This document shows, piece by piece, positions 9,292-19,246 of a DNA stretch of 64,000 nt. Numbering within the stretch: position 1 is the stretch's first letter; every line of letters begins with the position of its first letter. The notes below the pieces were generated by a model. It worked only from the letters and a program-made list of their open reading frames with translations, did no database searches and was not told the DNA's origin. The stretch comes from Microvirga sesbaniae (GTDB lineage Bacteria > Pseudomonadota > Alphaproteobacteria > Rhizobiales > Beijerinckiaceae): positions 345,555-409,554 of the forward strand of contig NZ_JAMXFJ010000003.1 in NCBI RefSeq assembly GCF_025460805.1, in the 5' to 3' direction. The translations under genes were made by a program, and so were the position numbers.

Positions 9292-10059
9292 ATGAGCGGC
9301 GAAGCCAAAAAGTCGGCCCCGAGCCTTGCGTGCAACGAAGCAGGCGAGGGGATGCCGACTCATGTTGCCATCATCATGGATGGAAACGGCCGCTGGGCCG
9401 CTCAGAGAGGGCTGCCTCGGTTCGAAGGGCATCGCAAGGGGATCGACGCGATCCGCCGTGCGGTCAGAACCGCGACGGATCTCGGTATCCGCTTCCTCAC
9501 CGTCTACAGCTTCTCGGCGGAGAACTGGCGCCGGCCCGCCGATGAGGTCTCGTATCTCATGGGATTGCTCAAGCGCTTCGTACGCCACGACCTCGCCGAG
9601 TTGCACGCCAACAACATCCGCGTTCGCATCATCGGCGAGCGCGAAGGCTTGGCCTCCGACATCCGCATGCTCCTCGACGAAGCGGAGCAGCTCACCCGCT
9701 CGAACACCGGCCTGACCCTCGTCATCGCGTTCAATTACGGAGGCCGCCAGGAGATCGTGAGTGCCATCCGGGCTCTCGCGGTCAAGGTGAAGGCGGGAAC
9801 ACTCGACCCGTCCGAGATCGACATGAACACGGTCGGAGCGACCCTCGACACCCATGGCATTCCCGACCCGGATCTCGTCATCCGGACGTCGGGCGAGCAG
9901 CGGGTGTCGAACTTTCTCACTTGGCAGACCGCGTATTCCGAGTTCGTCTTCCTGCCCTGCTTCTGGCCGGACTTCGACGAGACGGCGTTTCAGAGCGCGA
10001 TCGCCGAGTACTACAGGCGCGATCGCCGTTTCGGCGGTTTGAGCGCGCGGGCAGGCTGA
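9292..10059 (+). CDS. uppS: Undecaprenyl diphosphate synthase
   Basis: Cis-prenyltransferase that builds the C55 carrier lipid for peptidoglycan and LPS sugars. The catalytic motif [13 protein letters not shown] contains Asp30, and [10 protein letters not shown] follows. Later motifs [10 protein letters not shown] and [16 protein letters not shown] complete the substrate pocket. Its 255 residues include about 20 extra at the N-terminus. If translation began at an internal Met near residue 21 ([10 protein letters not shown]) the protein would have the standard length; the ATG at 9292 is kept because it continues the operon spacing. Confidence 0.96.
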   Translation: MSGEAKKSAPSLACNEAGEGMPTHVAIIMDGNGRWAAQRGLPRFEGHRKGIDAIRRAVRTATDLGIRFLTVYSFSAENWRRPADEVSYLMGLLKRFVRHDLAELHANNIRVRIIGEREGLASDIRMLLDEAEQLTRSNTGLTLVIAFNYGGRQEIVSAIRALAVKVKAGTLDPSEIDMNTVGATLDTHGIPDPDLVIRTSGEQRVSNFLTWQTAYSEFVFLPCFWPDFDETAFQSAIAEYYRRDRRFGGLSARAG

Positions 10060-10061
10060 CG

Positions 10062-10919
10062 ATGGTCGCAGACCAGGGCTCGTCCTTGCCGTCCCATCCA
10101 AAGCCGAGTTCATCCAAGGAACTGACGACGCGCATTCTGTCCGCCGTCGTCATGATCGCAGCCGCCCTGCTGACGGCCTATTGGGGCGGCTGGCCCTTCG
10201 CCCTGTTCTGGCTGGCGGCCGGGACCGCCATCATGGTGGAATGGACCCGGATGACGGGGGCCGAACCACGCCCCCTGGTGCAGGGCGTCCTCGCGCTCGG
10301 GCTCGCCGTTCTGACCGCCCTTCTCCTCGCGGAGGCGAGCTTCGGCCTGTTCCTCCTGGCAGGGCTCGTCTTCCTTGTGACGGGCATCGTTGTGACCCGG
10401 GGCGGCCCCAGCCGGATCTGGTCGGGCTCGGGCTTTCTTTATGCATCCTTGATCGTTCTCGTCCCGCCGATCGTGCGCGACCATCCCGAACTTGGAATTC
10501 TGGGCCTGCTGTGGATGTTCGCCGTCGTGTGGGCAACCGACATCGCGGCCTATTTCACGGGACGAACCTTTGGGGGGCCGAAGCTCTGTCCGCCGATCAG
10601 CCCGAAGAAGACATGGTCCGGCTTCGTCGGAGGCGTCGTCGCGGCGGCCCTGTGCGGCGTGTTGGTCGCCTGGGCCGGCGGGGCCTACGGCCACAGCCTG
10701 CCCTTCGGCTTACCGGCAGTCGCCGTGCTGTCCGTCGTCGCATCGGTCGCAAGCCAGATCGGAGATCTCGGTGAGTCGGCTCTGAAGCGCCATTGCAACG
10801 TGAAGGACTCGAGCCATCTCATCCCGGGACACGGCGGCGTCATGGATCGCCTGGACGGCTTCTGGGCCGTCTGCCTTATCGTTGGGGCCATTCTGCTGAC
10901 GATTCACCTCACTGCATAG
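10062..10919 (+). CDS. cdsA: Phosphatidate cytidylyltransferase
   Basis: Integral membrane enzyme that makes CDP-diacylglycerol, the precursor of all phospholipids. The 285-residue protein has several hydrophobic segments (for example AAALLTAYWGGWPFALFWLA) and the family signature near its end, spanning SALKR, KDSSHLIPGHGGVMDRLDG. The ATG at 10062 lies two bases after the uppS stop. The frame is open further upstream inside uppS, but that part is an overlap shadow. It is translationally coupled to uppS and followed six bases later by dxr. Confidence 0.95.
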   Translation: MVADQGSSLPSHPKPSSSKELTTRILSAVVMIAAALLTAYWGGWPFALFWLAAGTAIMVEWTRMTGAEPRPLVQGVLALGLAVLTALLLAEASFGLFLLAGLVFLVTGIVVTRGGPSRIWSGSGFLYASLIVLVPPIVRDHPELGILGLLWMFAVVWATDIAAYFTGRTFGGPKLCPPISPKKTWSGFVGGVVAAALCGVLVAWAGGAYGHSLPFGLPAVAVLSVVASVASQIGDLGESALKRHCNVKDSSHLIPGHGGVMDRLDGFWAVCLIVGAILLTIHLTA

Positions 10920-10925
10920 GCGCCC

Positions 10926-12107
10926 ATGACCCGTTCCATCACGATTCTCGGCGCGACCGGCTCGATTGGCCGCTCGACGGCCGACGTCATCCTGGCTCAT
11001 CGGGACGAGTTTCGTGTCGAAGCCGTCGTCGGGGGCAGCAATGCGGCCGCTTTGGCGAAGATCGCCAAAGACCTGGGGGCCAAATTCGCCGCCCTGGCCG
11101 ACGAGGCGGCCGAAGGGGACTTGAGACAGGCTCTGACGGGAAGCGGAATCAGGGGCGGAGCCGGACAGGCGGCCGTTCTGGAGGCGGTCGATCGCGATGC
11201 CGACATCGTGCTGGCCGCCATCAGCGGAACGGCCGGCCTTGCTCCCACCCATGCCGCACTGAAACCGGGCCGGCGGATTGCCCTCGCCAACAAGGAAAGC
11301 CTCGTTTGCGCCGGCGGCGTCTTCATGGCTGACGCCCGCCGCCTCGGGGTCGAGGTGATGCCGGTGGATTCCGAGCACAACGCGCTGGATCATGCTCTTG
11401 CTTCGGGTTCGGACCGGGATGTGGAGAAGGCCGTGATCACCGCATCCGGCGGACCCTTCCGCACCTGGACCAGGGAGCGGATCGCGGGAGCGGATGCACG
11501 GGAGGCGTCAGCCCATCCCGTCTGGTCCATGGGCTCGAAGATCAACATCGACTCCGCCACCTTGATGAACAAAGGGCTCGAGCTGATCGAGGCTCATCAT
11601 CTGTTCGACCTCGAGGCGGGGCGGCTCGACGTGCTGGTGCACCCGGAAGCGATCGTGCACGGCCTCGTTCAGTGGAGCGACGGCGCCGTGACCGCAGGCC
11701 TCGCCTTGCCGGACATGAAGGTTCCGATCGCCAATGCGCTCCGGAATCAGAACCGCCTGAGGATGGATTTGCCTCGTCTCGATCTTGCCGCGATTGGTCG
11801 ATTAAGCTTCGAGCCGCCTGACGAAGGGCGCTTTCCATGCCTATCTCTGGCGAAGGCGGCACTCAAGGCCGGTGGGGCCATGCCCACGATCCTGAACGCT
11901 GCCAACGAGATTGCGGTCGAAGCCTTTATTGCGGATGCGATCGGATTTTACGATATTTCCGAGATAGTTGAACGGGTTTGTTCAACGTTTTCCGGAAGAA
12001 ATATCGCGGCGCCGTCGACGGTGGCGGACGCATTGTGGATCGACCAGGAAGCCCGTCAGGCGGCACGGCAGCTTCTGCCGGTCCGGACCGGAACGGCGCG
12101 GCTCTGA
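10926..12107 (+). CDS. dxr: 1-deoxy-D-xylulose 5-phosphate reductoisomerase
   Basis: Converts DXP to MEP, the committed step of the MEP isoprenoid pathway; ispDF in this window carries out two later steps. The NADPH-binding start TILGATGSIGRSTAD is at residues 6-20. The active site shows LANKESLVCAG, the metal ligands of MPVDSEHNAL, and further on GSKINIDSATLMNKGLE and VHPEAIVHGLVQW. The 393-residue length is normal. It follows cdsA by six bases and is followed by rseP. Confidence 0.97.
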   Translation: MTRSITILGATGSIGRSTADVILAHRDEFRVEAVVGGSNAAALAKIAKDLGAKFAALADEAAEGDLRQALTGSGIRGGAGQAAVLEAVDRDADIVLAAISGTAGLAPTHAALKPGRRIALANKESLVCAGGVFMADARRLGVEVMPVDSEHNALDHALASGSDRDVEKAVITASGGPFRTWTRERIAGADAREASAHPVWSMGSKINIDSATLMNKGLELIEAHHLFDLEAGRLDVLVHPEAIVHGLVQWSDGAVTAGLALPDMKVPIANALRNQNRLRMDLPRLDLAAIGRLSFEPPDEGRFPCLSLAKAALKAGGAMPTILNAANEIAVEAFIADAIGFYDISEIVERVCSTFSGRNIAAPSTVADALWIDQEARQAARQLLPVRTGTARL

Positions 12108-12124
12108 AGAGCCCGAAGGGGACG

Positions 12125-13291
12125 ATGATGGACTTTCTTTCGACGATCGGCGGGGCGACGGGCTCCCTGTTCCTGACGCTGATCTCCTTTCTCGTGGTTC
12201 TCACGGTGGTCGTGTTCATCCACGAGTTCGGCCATTTCTGGGTGGGGCGGCTCTGCGGCGTCGGAGTGACGGCCTTCTCGATCGGTTTCGGGCGCGAGCT
12301 GATCGGCTGGACGGACAGAAAGGGGACCCGCTGGAAGATTTCGGCGATTCCCCTTGGCGGCTACGTCAAGTTCGTCGGCGACCTCAACGCGGCCAGCGTG
12401 CCCGACCAGGACCAGCTCGACCGGATGCCGGTGGAGGAGCGCGCCATCAGTTTTCCCCACCAAAATGTGGCCAAGCGCGCGGCGATCGTCGCGGCGGGTC
12501 CGATCGCCAATTTCATCCTGGCCATCGCGATTTTCGCGGGCTTCAACTACTTCAACGGCCGTCAGGTGCTGGAGCCGAGAATCGAGGCGGTCCAGCCGGG
12601 AAGCGCGGCGGAAAAGGCGGGCTTCCAGCCCAAGGACCTGATCCTGACGGTGGATGGCCGGCAGATCCAGACCTTTGCCGACATGCAGCTGATCGTCAGC
12701 TCCAGCGCAGGGGAGCCCCTCGAGTTCACGATCGATCGAAACGGGCAGACGGTCGCTCTGACGGCCACCCCGAATTTCGTCGAGCGAACCAGCCCCTTCG
12801 GAAAGCAGCGCATCGGCCTTCTGGGGGTCGAGGCTTCCAGGGACCCATCCGCGATCAAGCGCCTGACCTATTCCCCTTGGGGAGCCGTCAAGGCGGCCGT
12901 GACAGAGACATGGAACCTCGTCGAGCGGACCCTGAACTTCATCCGACGCCTCGTGATGGGCTGGGAATCGGCCGATCAGCTCTCGGGCCCCATCGGGATC
13001 GCCCGGGCGTCGGGCACCGCCTTCGACGTCGGCGGCGTCTACAGTCTCGTCAGCCTGATCGGCTTCATGTCCGTTTCGATCGGGCTCATTAACCTTTTTC
13101 CCATTCCGCTGCTGGATGGCGGGCATCTTCTGTTCTATGCCATCGAGGCGGCGCGGGGCCGTCCCTTGAGCGAGAAAGCCCAGGAAATCGGGTTCAGGAT
13201 AGGGTTTGCCCTGGTGGCGATGCTCATGCTGTTCGCCACTTGGAATGATCTTGTTCACCTTGGCAGCAGTTTTCTGGGCCAGGGATCGTGA
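12125..13291 (+). CDS. rseP: Site-2 intramembrane metalloprotease RseP/MmpA
   Basis: Inner-membrane zinc protease of the S2P family; in relatives it releases anti-sigma factors or other membrane proteins. HEFGH at residues 33-37 is the zinc site inside the first hydrophobic segment. One PDZ domain follows (around VQPGSAAEKAGFQPKDLIL). The second active-site segment NLFPIPLLDGGHL is in the third membrane region. At 388 residues it is of the shorter single-PDZ kind common in alphaproteobacteria. I chose the first of two adjacent ATGs (12125/12128) with AAGGGGA upstream. The frame is open back into dxr, which is not coding. bamA follows. Confidence 0.95.
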   Translation: MMDFLSTIGGATGSLFLTLISFLVVLTVVVFIHEFGHFWVGRLCGVGVTAFSIGFGRELIGWTDRKGTRWKISAIPLGGYVKFVGDLNAASVPDQDQLDRMPVEERAISFPHQNVAKRAAIVAAGPIANFILAIAIFAGFNYFNGRQVLEPRIEAVQPGSAAEKAGFQPKDLILTVDGRQIQTFADMQLIVSSSAGEPLEFTIDRNGQTVALTATPNFVERTSPFGKQRIGLLGVEASRDPSAIKRLTYSPWGAVKAAVTETWNLVERTLNFIRRLVMGWESADQLSGPIGIARASGTAFDVGGVYSLVSLIGFMSVSIGLINLFPIPLLDGGHLLFYAIEAARGRPLSEKAQEIGFRIGFALVAMLMLFATWNDLVHLGSSFLGQGS

Positions 13292-13457
13292 CAAGGACGC
13301 CACGCTCTTCAAAAATTGGTACTCTGTTGTGGATGTGCCGTTTGCAATAGCGGCGAAAGTTTGTACAAGCGGTCCACACGGATAAGGTTGGGGGCACTCG
13401 TCTCCGACCGGCGGGACCTTCCTCGCCAGGGACAGAATATAAAGAACGGGCCAGTTG

Positions 13458-15851
13458 ATGATGTCGACGACCAAGCCTCGCCGGAAGAAGCCGGCCACCA
13501 CCGCCATTGTCGCGATCAGCGCGCTGATGGCCGGGATTACTGCCGGGGAGAGCGCCTTCGCCCAGCAGGTGGCCCCGGGGAATCGCCGCGCTTCCGCAGC
13601 ACAGGGTCCTATCGTCAACCGCGTGGTGGTCGAAGGAAACAAGAAGGTTGAGAAGGCCCTTCTTGAGGACCAGCTTCAGGCCCGCGCTCGCGCTCCGTAC
13701 AACCAGGCTGCCGTGGACGCAGACGTTCAGCGCATCCTCGAGGTCTATCGCCGTTCCGGGCGCGGTCTCGCCCAGGTGACCCCTCGTCTGGTGGACCTGC
13801 CCAACGGAACGGTCGACGTGGTCTACACCATCAACGAGGGTGACAAGACCGGCGTGAAGGATATCCGCTTCGTCGGGAACAACCAGGTGTCTTCCAGCCG
13901 CCTGCGCGGTCTCATGCAGACCACGGAGACGAATCTCCTCAGCTTCCTGAAAAGCTCCGACGTGTACGATCCCGATCGGCTCTCGACCGATCTGGACCTC
14001 ATCCGCCGGTATTATCTCAAGAACGGCTATGCCGATTACCGCCTCGTCTCGAGCGATGTGGCCTTTGACCCCAACGGGGGCGGTTACGTCATCACGATCA
14101 CGGTCGACGAGGGCGAGCAGTACCGCTTCGGCAGCGTGACGGTGGATCCCCGCATTGCCGGTGTGGATCCGGGCGCCGTGCGCCGGGACATCTCGACTTC
14201 CGAAGGCTCGGTCTACAACGCCGAAGCGGTTGAAAAGTCGGTTCTGGCGCTGACGACCGCTGTCGGCCGTCAGGGCAATCCCTTCGCTCAGGTGCGTCCG
14301 GTCGGTACGCGCGATCCCTCCACGCGCACGGTCAATCTGACCTATGTGGTCGAGGAAGCCCCGCGGATCTACATCGAGCGCATCAACGTGCGCGGCAACA
14401 GCCGCACCCGCGACTACGTCATCCGTCGCGAGTTCGAGCTGGGCGAAGGCGATGCCTACAACCAGGTCCTGGTCGACCGCGCCGAGCGCCGCCTGAACAA
14501 CCTCGGCTACTTCAAGCGCGTTCGTATCTCCAACGAGCCCGGCTCTTCGGCCGACCGCGTGGTCGTGAACGTGGACGTGGAGGATCAGTCCACCGGTTCG
14601 TTCGCCATCTCGGGCGGCTACTCGACGGCCGACGGTTTCATCGGCGAAGTCTCGGTCACCGAGACCAACTTCCTGGGCCGCGGCCAGTTCGTCCGTCTCG
14701 CCGGGCAGCTCGGCCAGCGCGCCTACGGTGTCGACTTCTCGTTCACCGAGCCGTACTTCCTGGGCTACCGGATGTCGGCCGGCATCGACCTGTTCTCGAA
14801 GTTCAGCGATCAGACCCGGTACTCCCGTTACGAGAACCGCATGACCGGCGGTACGCTTCGCCTCGGACTCCCGTTCACGGAAGAGTTCACGGTCACGGCT
14901 CGCTACTCGCTGTATCAACAGTCCCTGGATATCCCGAACGACACCGATCAGCCATACAACGACTGCTCGGTTCCGATCCCGGGCTATACCCAGCTGAACG
15001 CCGACGGAACGCCCAACCGCCAGTTCTGCGAAGGCAACGGCGAAGCCTCCCTGGCGATCAAGGAATCGCAGGGCGACACGATTACCTCGCTGGTCGGCTT
15101 GACCTACAACTACAACACGCTCGACAGCATCCGCGAGCCTCGGAACGGCTTCTATGCCGAAGTGAAGACCGACGTTGCCGGCCTCGGAGGCGACTCGCAT
15201 TACTTCCGCGTCACCGGCGACGCGCGGTACTATCGCGAGCTGTTCGAGGATGTGGTGGGTATCGCCCGTATCCAGGGCGGCCACATCATGGGCTTCGGCG
15301 ACAACGGTGCCGAGTTCGCACAGGGTGGCGATCTGCGCATCATCGACCACTTCTTCATGGGTCCGTCCCTGGTCCGCGGCTTCGCGCCCAACGGCATCGG
15401 GCCGCGTGACATCTCGAGCCTCGACAGCCGGGCCAACGCTATCGGCGGCACCACCTATTTCGGCGGCACGCTCGAAGTGCAGTTCCCGATCTGGGGTCTG
15501 CCGCGCGAACTGGGTCTGAAGGGTGCGGTCTTCGCCGATGCCGGTACGCTCTACGGCTACGACGGTCCGACCACCTTCGACGTGAACGGCAACAACTTCA
15601 TCGACGGCTATTCCGGAACCTGCACGCGCAACGCGAGCGCGACCACGACGCAGGAATGCATCGAGGTTCTGGACAGCAAGAAGATCCGCTCTGCCGTCGG
15701 CGCGTCGATCCTGTGGTCGTCGCCGCTGGGCCCGATCCGCTTCGATTACGCATTCGCCCTCTCGAAGGAAGAGGGTGTGATCAGGGATGGCGTGCGGGTC
15801 GGTGCAGACCGGACTCAAGCCTTCCGGTTCACCGGCGGCACGCGCTTCTAA
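13458..15851 (+). CDS. bamA: Outer membrane protein assembly factor BamA
   Basis: Central component of the complex that inserts beta-barrel proteins into the outer membrane. The N-terminus is a signal peptide (basic TTKPRRKKP, hydrophobic stretch, cleavage likely after AFA). Five POTRA repeats follow, starting at [14 protein letters not shown], and then a beta-barrel of about 400 residues with VRGF ([11 protein letters not shown]) and a C-terminal FTGGTRF ending in Phe, the barrel-insertion signal. It has about 797 residues. A TTG (13455) precedes the two ATGs; I used the first ATG. The lipid A genes follow, the usual order in proteobacteria. Confidence 0.97.
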   Translation: MMSTTKPRRKKPATTAIVAISALMAGITAGESAFAQQVAPGNRRASAAQGPIVNRVVVEGNKKVEKALLEDQLQARARAPYNQAAVDADVQRILEVYRRSGRGLAQVTPRLVDLPNGTVDVVYTINEGDKTGVKDIRFVGNNQVSSSRLRGLMQTTETNLLSFLKSSDVYDPDRLSTDLDLIRRYYLKNGYADYRLVSSDVAFDPNGGGYVITITVDEGEQYRFGSVTVDPRIAGVDPGAVRRDISTSEGSVYNAEAVEKSVLALTTAVGRQGNPFAQVRPVGTRDPSTRTVNLTYVVEEAPRIYIERINVRGNSRTRDYVIRREFELGEGDAYNQVLVDRAERRLNNLGYFKRVRISNEPGSSADRVVVNVDVEDQSTGSFAISGGYSTADGFIGEVSVTETNFLGRGQFVRLAGQLGQRAYGVDFSFTEPYFLGYRMSAGIDLFSKFSDQTRYSRYENRMTGGTLRLGLPFTEEFTVTARYSLYQQSLDIPNDTDQPYNDCSVPIPGYTQLNADGTPNRQFCEGNGEASLAIKESQGDTITSLVGLTYNYNTLDSIREPRNGFYAEVKTDVAGLGGDSHYFRVTGDARYYRELFEDVVGIARIQGGHIMGFGDNGAEFAQGGDLRIIDHFFMGPSLVRGFAPNGIGPRDISSLDSRANAIGGTTYFGGTLEVQFPIWGLPRELGLKGAVFADAGTLYGYDGPTTFDVNGNNFIDGYSGTCTRNASATTTQECIEVLDSKKIRSAVGASILWSSPLGPIRFDYAFALSKEEGVIRDGVRVGADRTQAFRFTGGTRF

Positions 15852-15856
15852 TCGGG

Positions 15857-15878
15857 GAGGGCGCCTGCGGGCGCCCTC
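15857..15878 (+). terminator. Hairpin between bamA and lpxD
   Basis: GAGGGCGC (15857-15864) pairs with GCGCCCTC (15871-15878) around a 6-base loop immediately after the bamA stop. There is no T-run, so it is more likely a transcript-stabilising or partial-termination hairpin that lowers lpxD expression relative to bamA. Confidence 0.5.
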
Positions 15879-15889
15879 ACTTATGGTTT

Positions 15890-16954
15890 ATGACAGAATC
15901 CAATTTCTTCCCGCAAAGCCAGACGTTGACTCTGCGTCAGGTGGCGGAGATGGCGAACGCAACGCTCCCCGACGGCACCGACGGGGAGTTTTTGCTTAAG
16001 GGCGTCGCCCCTCTCGAGAGCGCAGGGCCCGGCGATCTCGCCTATATGGACAACCCGGCCTATGTCGGCGCTTTGGCGACGACGCGCGCCCGCGCATGCC
16101 TCGTGACGCCACGTTATGCCGCAAAGGTCCCGTCCGGCACGATCGCCGTCGTGACCCCCCAGGCCTATCGGGTTTTCGCGCAGGTTCTCGGGATCCTGTT
16201 CCCGTCCGCCATGCGTCCGGAATCGGCCTTCGCGTCGACCGGGGTCTCACCCGGCTCCTTCGTTCATCCTTCGGCACGGCTGGAGCATGGGGTCCGGGTC
16301 GACCCGGGCGCCGTCATCGGGCCTCACGCCGAGATCGGGTCCGGCACCCTCATCGGGGCCCATTCCGTCGTCGGTCCCAAGGTGAAGATCGGGCGCGACT
16401 GCTCCATTGCGGCCCATGTGACCGTGTCCCATGCCTTCATCGGCAACCGGGTCATCCTCCATCCCGGGGTCCGGATCGGGCAGGACGGGTTCGGCTTCGC
16501 CATGGGACCTCAGGGCCACCTCAAGGTGCCGCAGGTCGGCCGCGTCATCATCCAGGACGACGTGGAGATCGGCGCCAACACCACCGTCGACCGAGGCGCC
16601 AGCCGCGACACCGTGATCGGCGAGGGGACGAAGATCGATAACCTGGTCCAGATCGCGCATAACGTGGTCATCGGCCGCCATTGCGTGATCGTCGCGCAGG
16701 TCGGCATCGCCGGGTCCACGACGATCGAGGACTACGTGGCTCTCGGCGGGCAGGTCGCCGTCAAGGGGCACGTGCGGATCGGCATGGGAGCCCAGATCGC
16801 GGCGACCAGCGGGGTCAACGGCGATGTTCCTCCTGGAGCCCGCTGGGGGGGTATCCCGGCCCGGCCGATGCGCGAATGGTTCCGTGAGATTACGGCCCTG
16901 AAAAAGCTTGCATCCCAGGGCGATTCCGCCAAAGACGACGGTGCGTCTTCATAA
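15890..16954 (+). CDS. lpxD: UDP-3-O-(3-hydroxyacyl)glucosamine N-acyltransferase
   Basis: Third step of lipid A synthesis: adds the N-linked hydroxyacyl chain from acyl-ACP. The protein has an N-terminal uridine-binding domain and then a left-handed beta-helix of hexapeptide repeats ([19 protein letters not shown] and on). [20 protein letters not shown] contains the usual catalytic His region. The 354-residue length is typical. The ATG at 15890 is the first sensible start after the bamA hairpin; the frame is open upstream inside bamA. fabZ follows after 40 bases. Confidence 0.95.
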   Translation: MTESNFFPQSQTLTLRQVAEMANATLPDGTDGEFLLKGVAPLESAGPGDLAYMDNPAYVGALATTRARACLVTPRYAAKVPSGTIAVVTPQAYRVFAQVLGILFPSAMRPESAFASTGVSPGSFVHPSARLEHGVRVDPGAVIGPHAEIGSGTLIGAHSVVGPKVKIGRDCSIAAHVTVSHAFIGNRVILHPGVRIGQDGFGFAMGPQGHLKVPQVGRVIIQDDVEIGANTTVDRGASRDTVIGEGTKIDNLVQIAHNVVIGRHCVIVAQVGIAGSTTIEDYVALGGQVAVKGHVRIGMGAQIAATSGVNGDVPPGARWGGIPARPMREWFREITALKKLASQGDSAKDDGASS

Positions 16955-16994
16955 CGTTCGTTGAAGGCACCCACTACCGCCGGGAGTTCACGTC

Positions 16995-17459
16995 ATGTCC
17001 GAAGCGCCCACCACGCTTCAAACCGCCGATATCATGGAGATCCTGGAGCTCCTGCCGCACCGGTATCCTTTCCTCCTGGTCGACAAGATCATCGAGATCG
17101 ACGGCGACAGATCGTGCATCGGCATCAAGAACGTCACCTTCAATGAGCCACAATTCACGGGCCATTTTCCGACCCGGCCGATTTTTCCCGGCGTTTTCCT
17201 GATCGAGGCCATGGCCCAGACGGCGGGTGCCATCTGCGTCAAGGCGAAGATGGCCGAGCAGGCGAAGCCGAAGCAGGTTTTTTTCATGACAATCGATAAA
17301 GTGAAGTTTCGCCGGCCCGTCGAGCCGGGTGACCGGGTCGAGTTCCACATGCGCAAGCTGAACAACCGCCGCAATATGTGGTGGTACAAGGGCGAGGCGA
17401 AGGTCGAAGGCACCCTCGTCTGCGAGGCCGAGGTCAGTGCCATGCTGGTGCTCGAATAA
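16995..17459 (+). CDS. fabZ: 3-hydroxyacyl-[acyl-carrier-protein] dehydratase FabZ
   Basis: Hot-dog fold dehydratase of type II fatty acid synthesis, competing with LpxA and LpxD for hydroxyacyl-ACP. The catalytic His is in [12 protein letters not shown] (about residue 22) and the catalytic Glu in [15 protein letters not shown] (about 76). The 154-residue length is normal. Its stop codon TAA shares a base with the lpxA start (TAATG), so the two are translationally coupled, and clustering keeps the balance between membrane lipid and lipid A. Confidence 0.96.
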   Translation: MSEAPTTLQTADIMEILELLPHRYPFLLVDKIIEIDGDRSCIGIKNVTFNEPQFTGHFPTRPIFPGVFLIEAMAQTAGAICVKAKMAEQAKPKQVFFMTIDKVKFRRPVEPGDRVEFHMRKLNNRRNMWWYKGEAKVEGTLVCEAEVSAMLVLE

Positions 17460-18268
17460 TGGACGTCACGATTCATCCGACCGCCGTCGTGGAGGATGGG
17501 GCCAAGATCGGCCCGGGCGTCAGGATCGGTCCGCTCTGCACTGTCGGGCCCGAGGTCGAGCTCGGCGAGGGCTGTCAGCTCATGAGCCATGTGGCCCTGG
17601 CCGGGCGGACGAAGATCGGCCCGCGGACCCGGATCTTCCCGTTCGCCTCCATCGGCCATATCCCTCAGGATCTGAAGTACAAGGGCGAGGCCTCCACCCT
17701 CGAGATCGGCGCCGATTGCATGATCCGCGAAGGCGTGACCATGAATCCCGGCACCGAGGGAGGCGGTCTTCGTACGGTGATCGGGGACCGCTGCGCCTTT
17801 CTGGCCAACTCGCATGTGGGCCACGACACCAAGGTCGGCAACGACTGCATCCTGTCCAACAACGTGATGCTGGCCGGCCACGTGACGGTGGGCGATTTCG
17901 TGATCTTCGGGGGCGGTTCCGCGGTGATCCAGTTCGCCCGCGTCGGCTCCCATGCCTTCGTGGGAGGCATGTCCGGCCTGGAGAACGACCTGATCCCCTA
18001 TGGCATGGCCATGGGCAACAGGGCGCATCTGGCGGGCCTCAACATCATCGGTCTGCGGCGCCGTGGCTTCAGCCGTGAGCAGATCCACGACATCCGCCGG
18101 GCCTATCGCCTTCTGTTCGCCGATGAGGGCACACTGGCGGAGCGCGTCGAGGACGTGGCCGGAGAGTTCGACGATCATCCGTTCGTGCACGAGATCCTCG
18201 ACTTCATCCGCGACGGCAAGGATCGGGCGATCTGCACGCCACGGGACCCCGTCAGCTCGTCCGGTTAG
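17459..18268 (+). CDS. lpxA: UDP-N-acetylglucosamine O-acyltransferase
   Basis: First step of lipid A synthesis. The protein is a hexapeptide-repeat beta-helix (IHPTAVVEDGAKIGPGVRIG) followed by a helical C-terminal domain (LRRRGFSREQIHDIRRAYR). The catalytic His lies in ANSHVGHDTKVG (about 120-124). The 269-residue length is normal. The start overlaps the fabZ stop by one base. A partial family A repeat follows the stop and runs into the upstream end of the lpxI frame. Confidence 0.96.
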   Translation: MDVTIHPTAVVEDGAKIGPGVRIGPLCTVGPEVELGEGCQLMSHVALAGRTKIGPRTRIFPFASIGHIPQDLKYKGEASTLEIGADCMIREGVTMNPGTEGGGLRTVIGDRCAFLANSHVGHDTKVGNDCILSNNVMLAGHVTVGDFVIFGGGSAVIQFARVGSHAFVGGMSGLENDLIPYGMAMGNRAHLAGLNIIGLRRRGFSREQIHDIRRAYRLLFADEGTLAERVEDVAGEFDDHPFVHEILDFIRDGKDRAICTPRDPVSSSG

Positions 18269-18269
18269 T

Positions 18270-18322
18270 GCATCGTGCGGAAAAGTGATTCCGGTCCTCC
18301 GCACCGAGTGATGCGCTCGCCG
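18270..18322. repeat. Dispersed repeat, family A partial copy (copy 3)
   Basis: GCATCGTGCGGAAAAGTG (18270-18287) resembles the left arm and core of the repeats at 1393 and 37811, and GTGCGGA pairs with TCCGCAC (18298-18304), followed by GTGATGCGCTCG. The copy lies between lpxA and lpxI and contains two of the possible lpxI start codons (18275 GTG and 18311 ATG). Confidence 0.55.
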
Positions 18323-19246
18323 AATGAAGATGCAGCGAACCGGCCCAAGAGGCATCCGTCGGCTTTCGGGCCCGATTCTTCCGTGCCTTCAGGCCCGATC
18401 GCGATCCTCGCCGGGGCGGGGCAGCTTCCCATCCAGGTGGTGGATCATCTCGAGGCGACGGGAAGGGACGTCCGTGTGCTGGCGTTCCGCGGCTTCGCCG
18501 AAGGCGATCTGCAGCGGCGCGCCCATGCCACCGTCGACCTCCTCGACCTGAAGACGATCATGAACACCCTCGAGGGATGGCGACCCGCGGCTGTCTCTCT
18601 CGTGGGGGCCGTGCGCCGCCCGGGCTTCTCCGCGCTGCTCAGTGCCTATTCTCTGTTGCGGAACATGCATGAGGTCAGAGAAGTCATCACGCGCGGCGAC
18701 GACCAGGTCCTGCGCGGTGCCGTGATGCTGCTCGAGGAGCGCGGCCATCGCGTGGTCGGCGCCCACGAGCTCGCGCCCGATCTCGTGGCCGCTCGGTCCC
18801 TGAGCGGAGTTCGCGAACCCGGCGCCGACGACCGCGAGGCCATCGGCCTCGGCCTCGACCTCCTCAATTCCCTGTCGGCCTTCGACATCGGTCAAGGCGC
18901 GGTCATCGCTCGCAGGCACGTTCTGGCGATCGAAGGCCCCGAAGGCACGGATCGAATGATCCGGCGTGTCCTGAAGATGCGACAGTCCTGGCTCGGGCTT
19001 CGGCGCCGGGAAGAGGGTGGAGTGCTGATCAAGGCGGCGAAACACGGCCAGGATCTCCGGGTCGATATGCCCACCATCGGACCGCGCACGATCGTGGAGG
19101 CGGCGAAGGCCGGGCTTTCCGGCATCGCCATCGGGGCCGGCTCCACCTTCGTGCTGGAGCAGGAGAGGACCCTCGCGACGGCCGACAGGCTCGGTCTTTT
19201 TCTGATCGCCGTCGACCTGCCCTGGATGGAGGATTCCCTTGGCTGA
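18311..19246 (+). CDS. lpxI: UDP-2,3-diacylglucosamine diphosphatase LpxI
   Basis: Hydrolyses UDP-diacylglucosamine to lipid X; LpxI replaces LpxH in most alphaproteobacteria. The conserved part starts IAILAGAGQLPIQVVDHL, then ISLVGAV-type residues (AAVSLVGAVRRPGF), and the C-terminal domain has DMPTIGPRTIVEAAKAGLSG. The start is uncertain: the ATG at 18311 gives 311 residues with a 24-residue non-conserved lead lying partly in a repeat, while a GTG at 18383 (MPSGPIAILAG, 287 residues) matches the family length better. It overlaps lpxB by eight bases. Confidence 0.9.
   Translation: MRSPNEDAANRPKRHPSAFGPDSSVPSGPIAILAGAGQLPIQVVDHLEATGRDVRVLAFRGFAEGDLQRRAHATVDLLDLKTIMNTLEGWRPAAVSLVGAVRRPGFSALLSAYSLLRNMHEVREVITRGDDQVLRGAVMLLEERGHRVVGAHELAPDLVAARSLSGVREPGADDREAIGLGLDLLNSLSAFDIGQGAVIARRHVLAIEGPEGTDRMIRRVLKMRQSWLGLRRREEGGVLIKAAKHGQDLRVDMPTIGPRTIVEAAKAGLSGIAIGAGSTFVLEQERTLATADRLGLFLIAVDLPWMEDSLG

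Noticed and set aside
7919..10113. Long antisense open frames over pyrH to uppS and over many other genes
   Set aside because: All lie opposite genes with clear products; GC-rich DNA has few stop codons on either strand.
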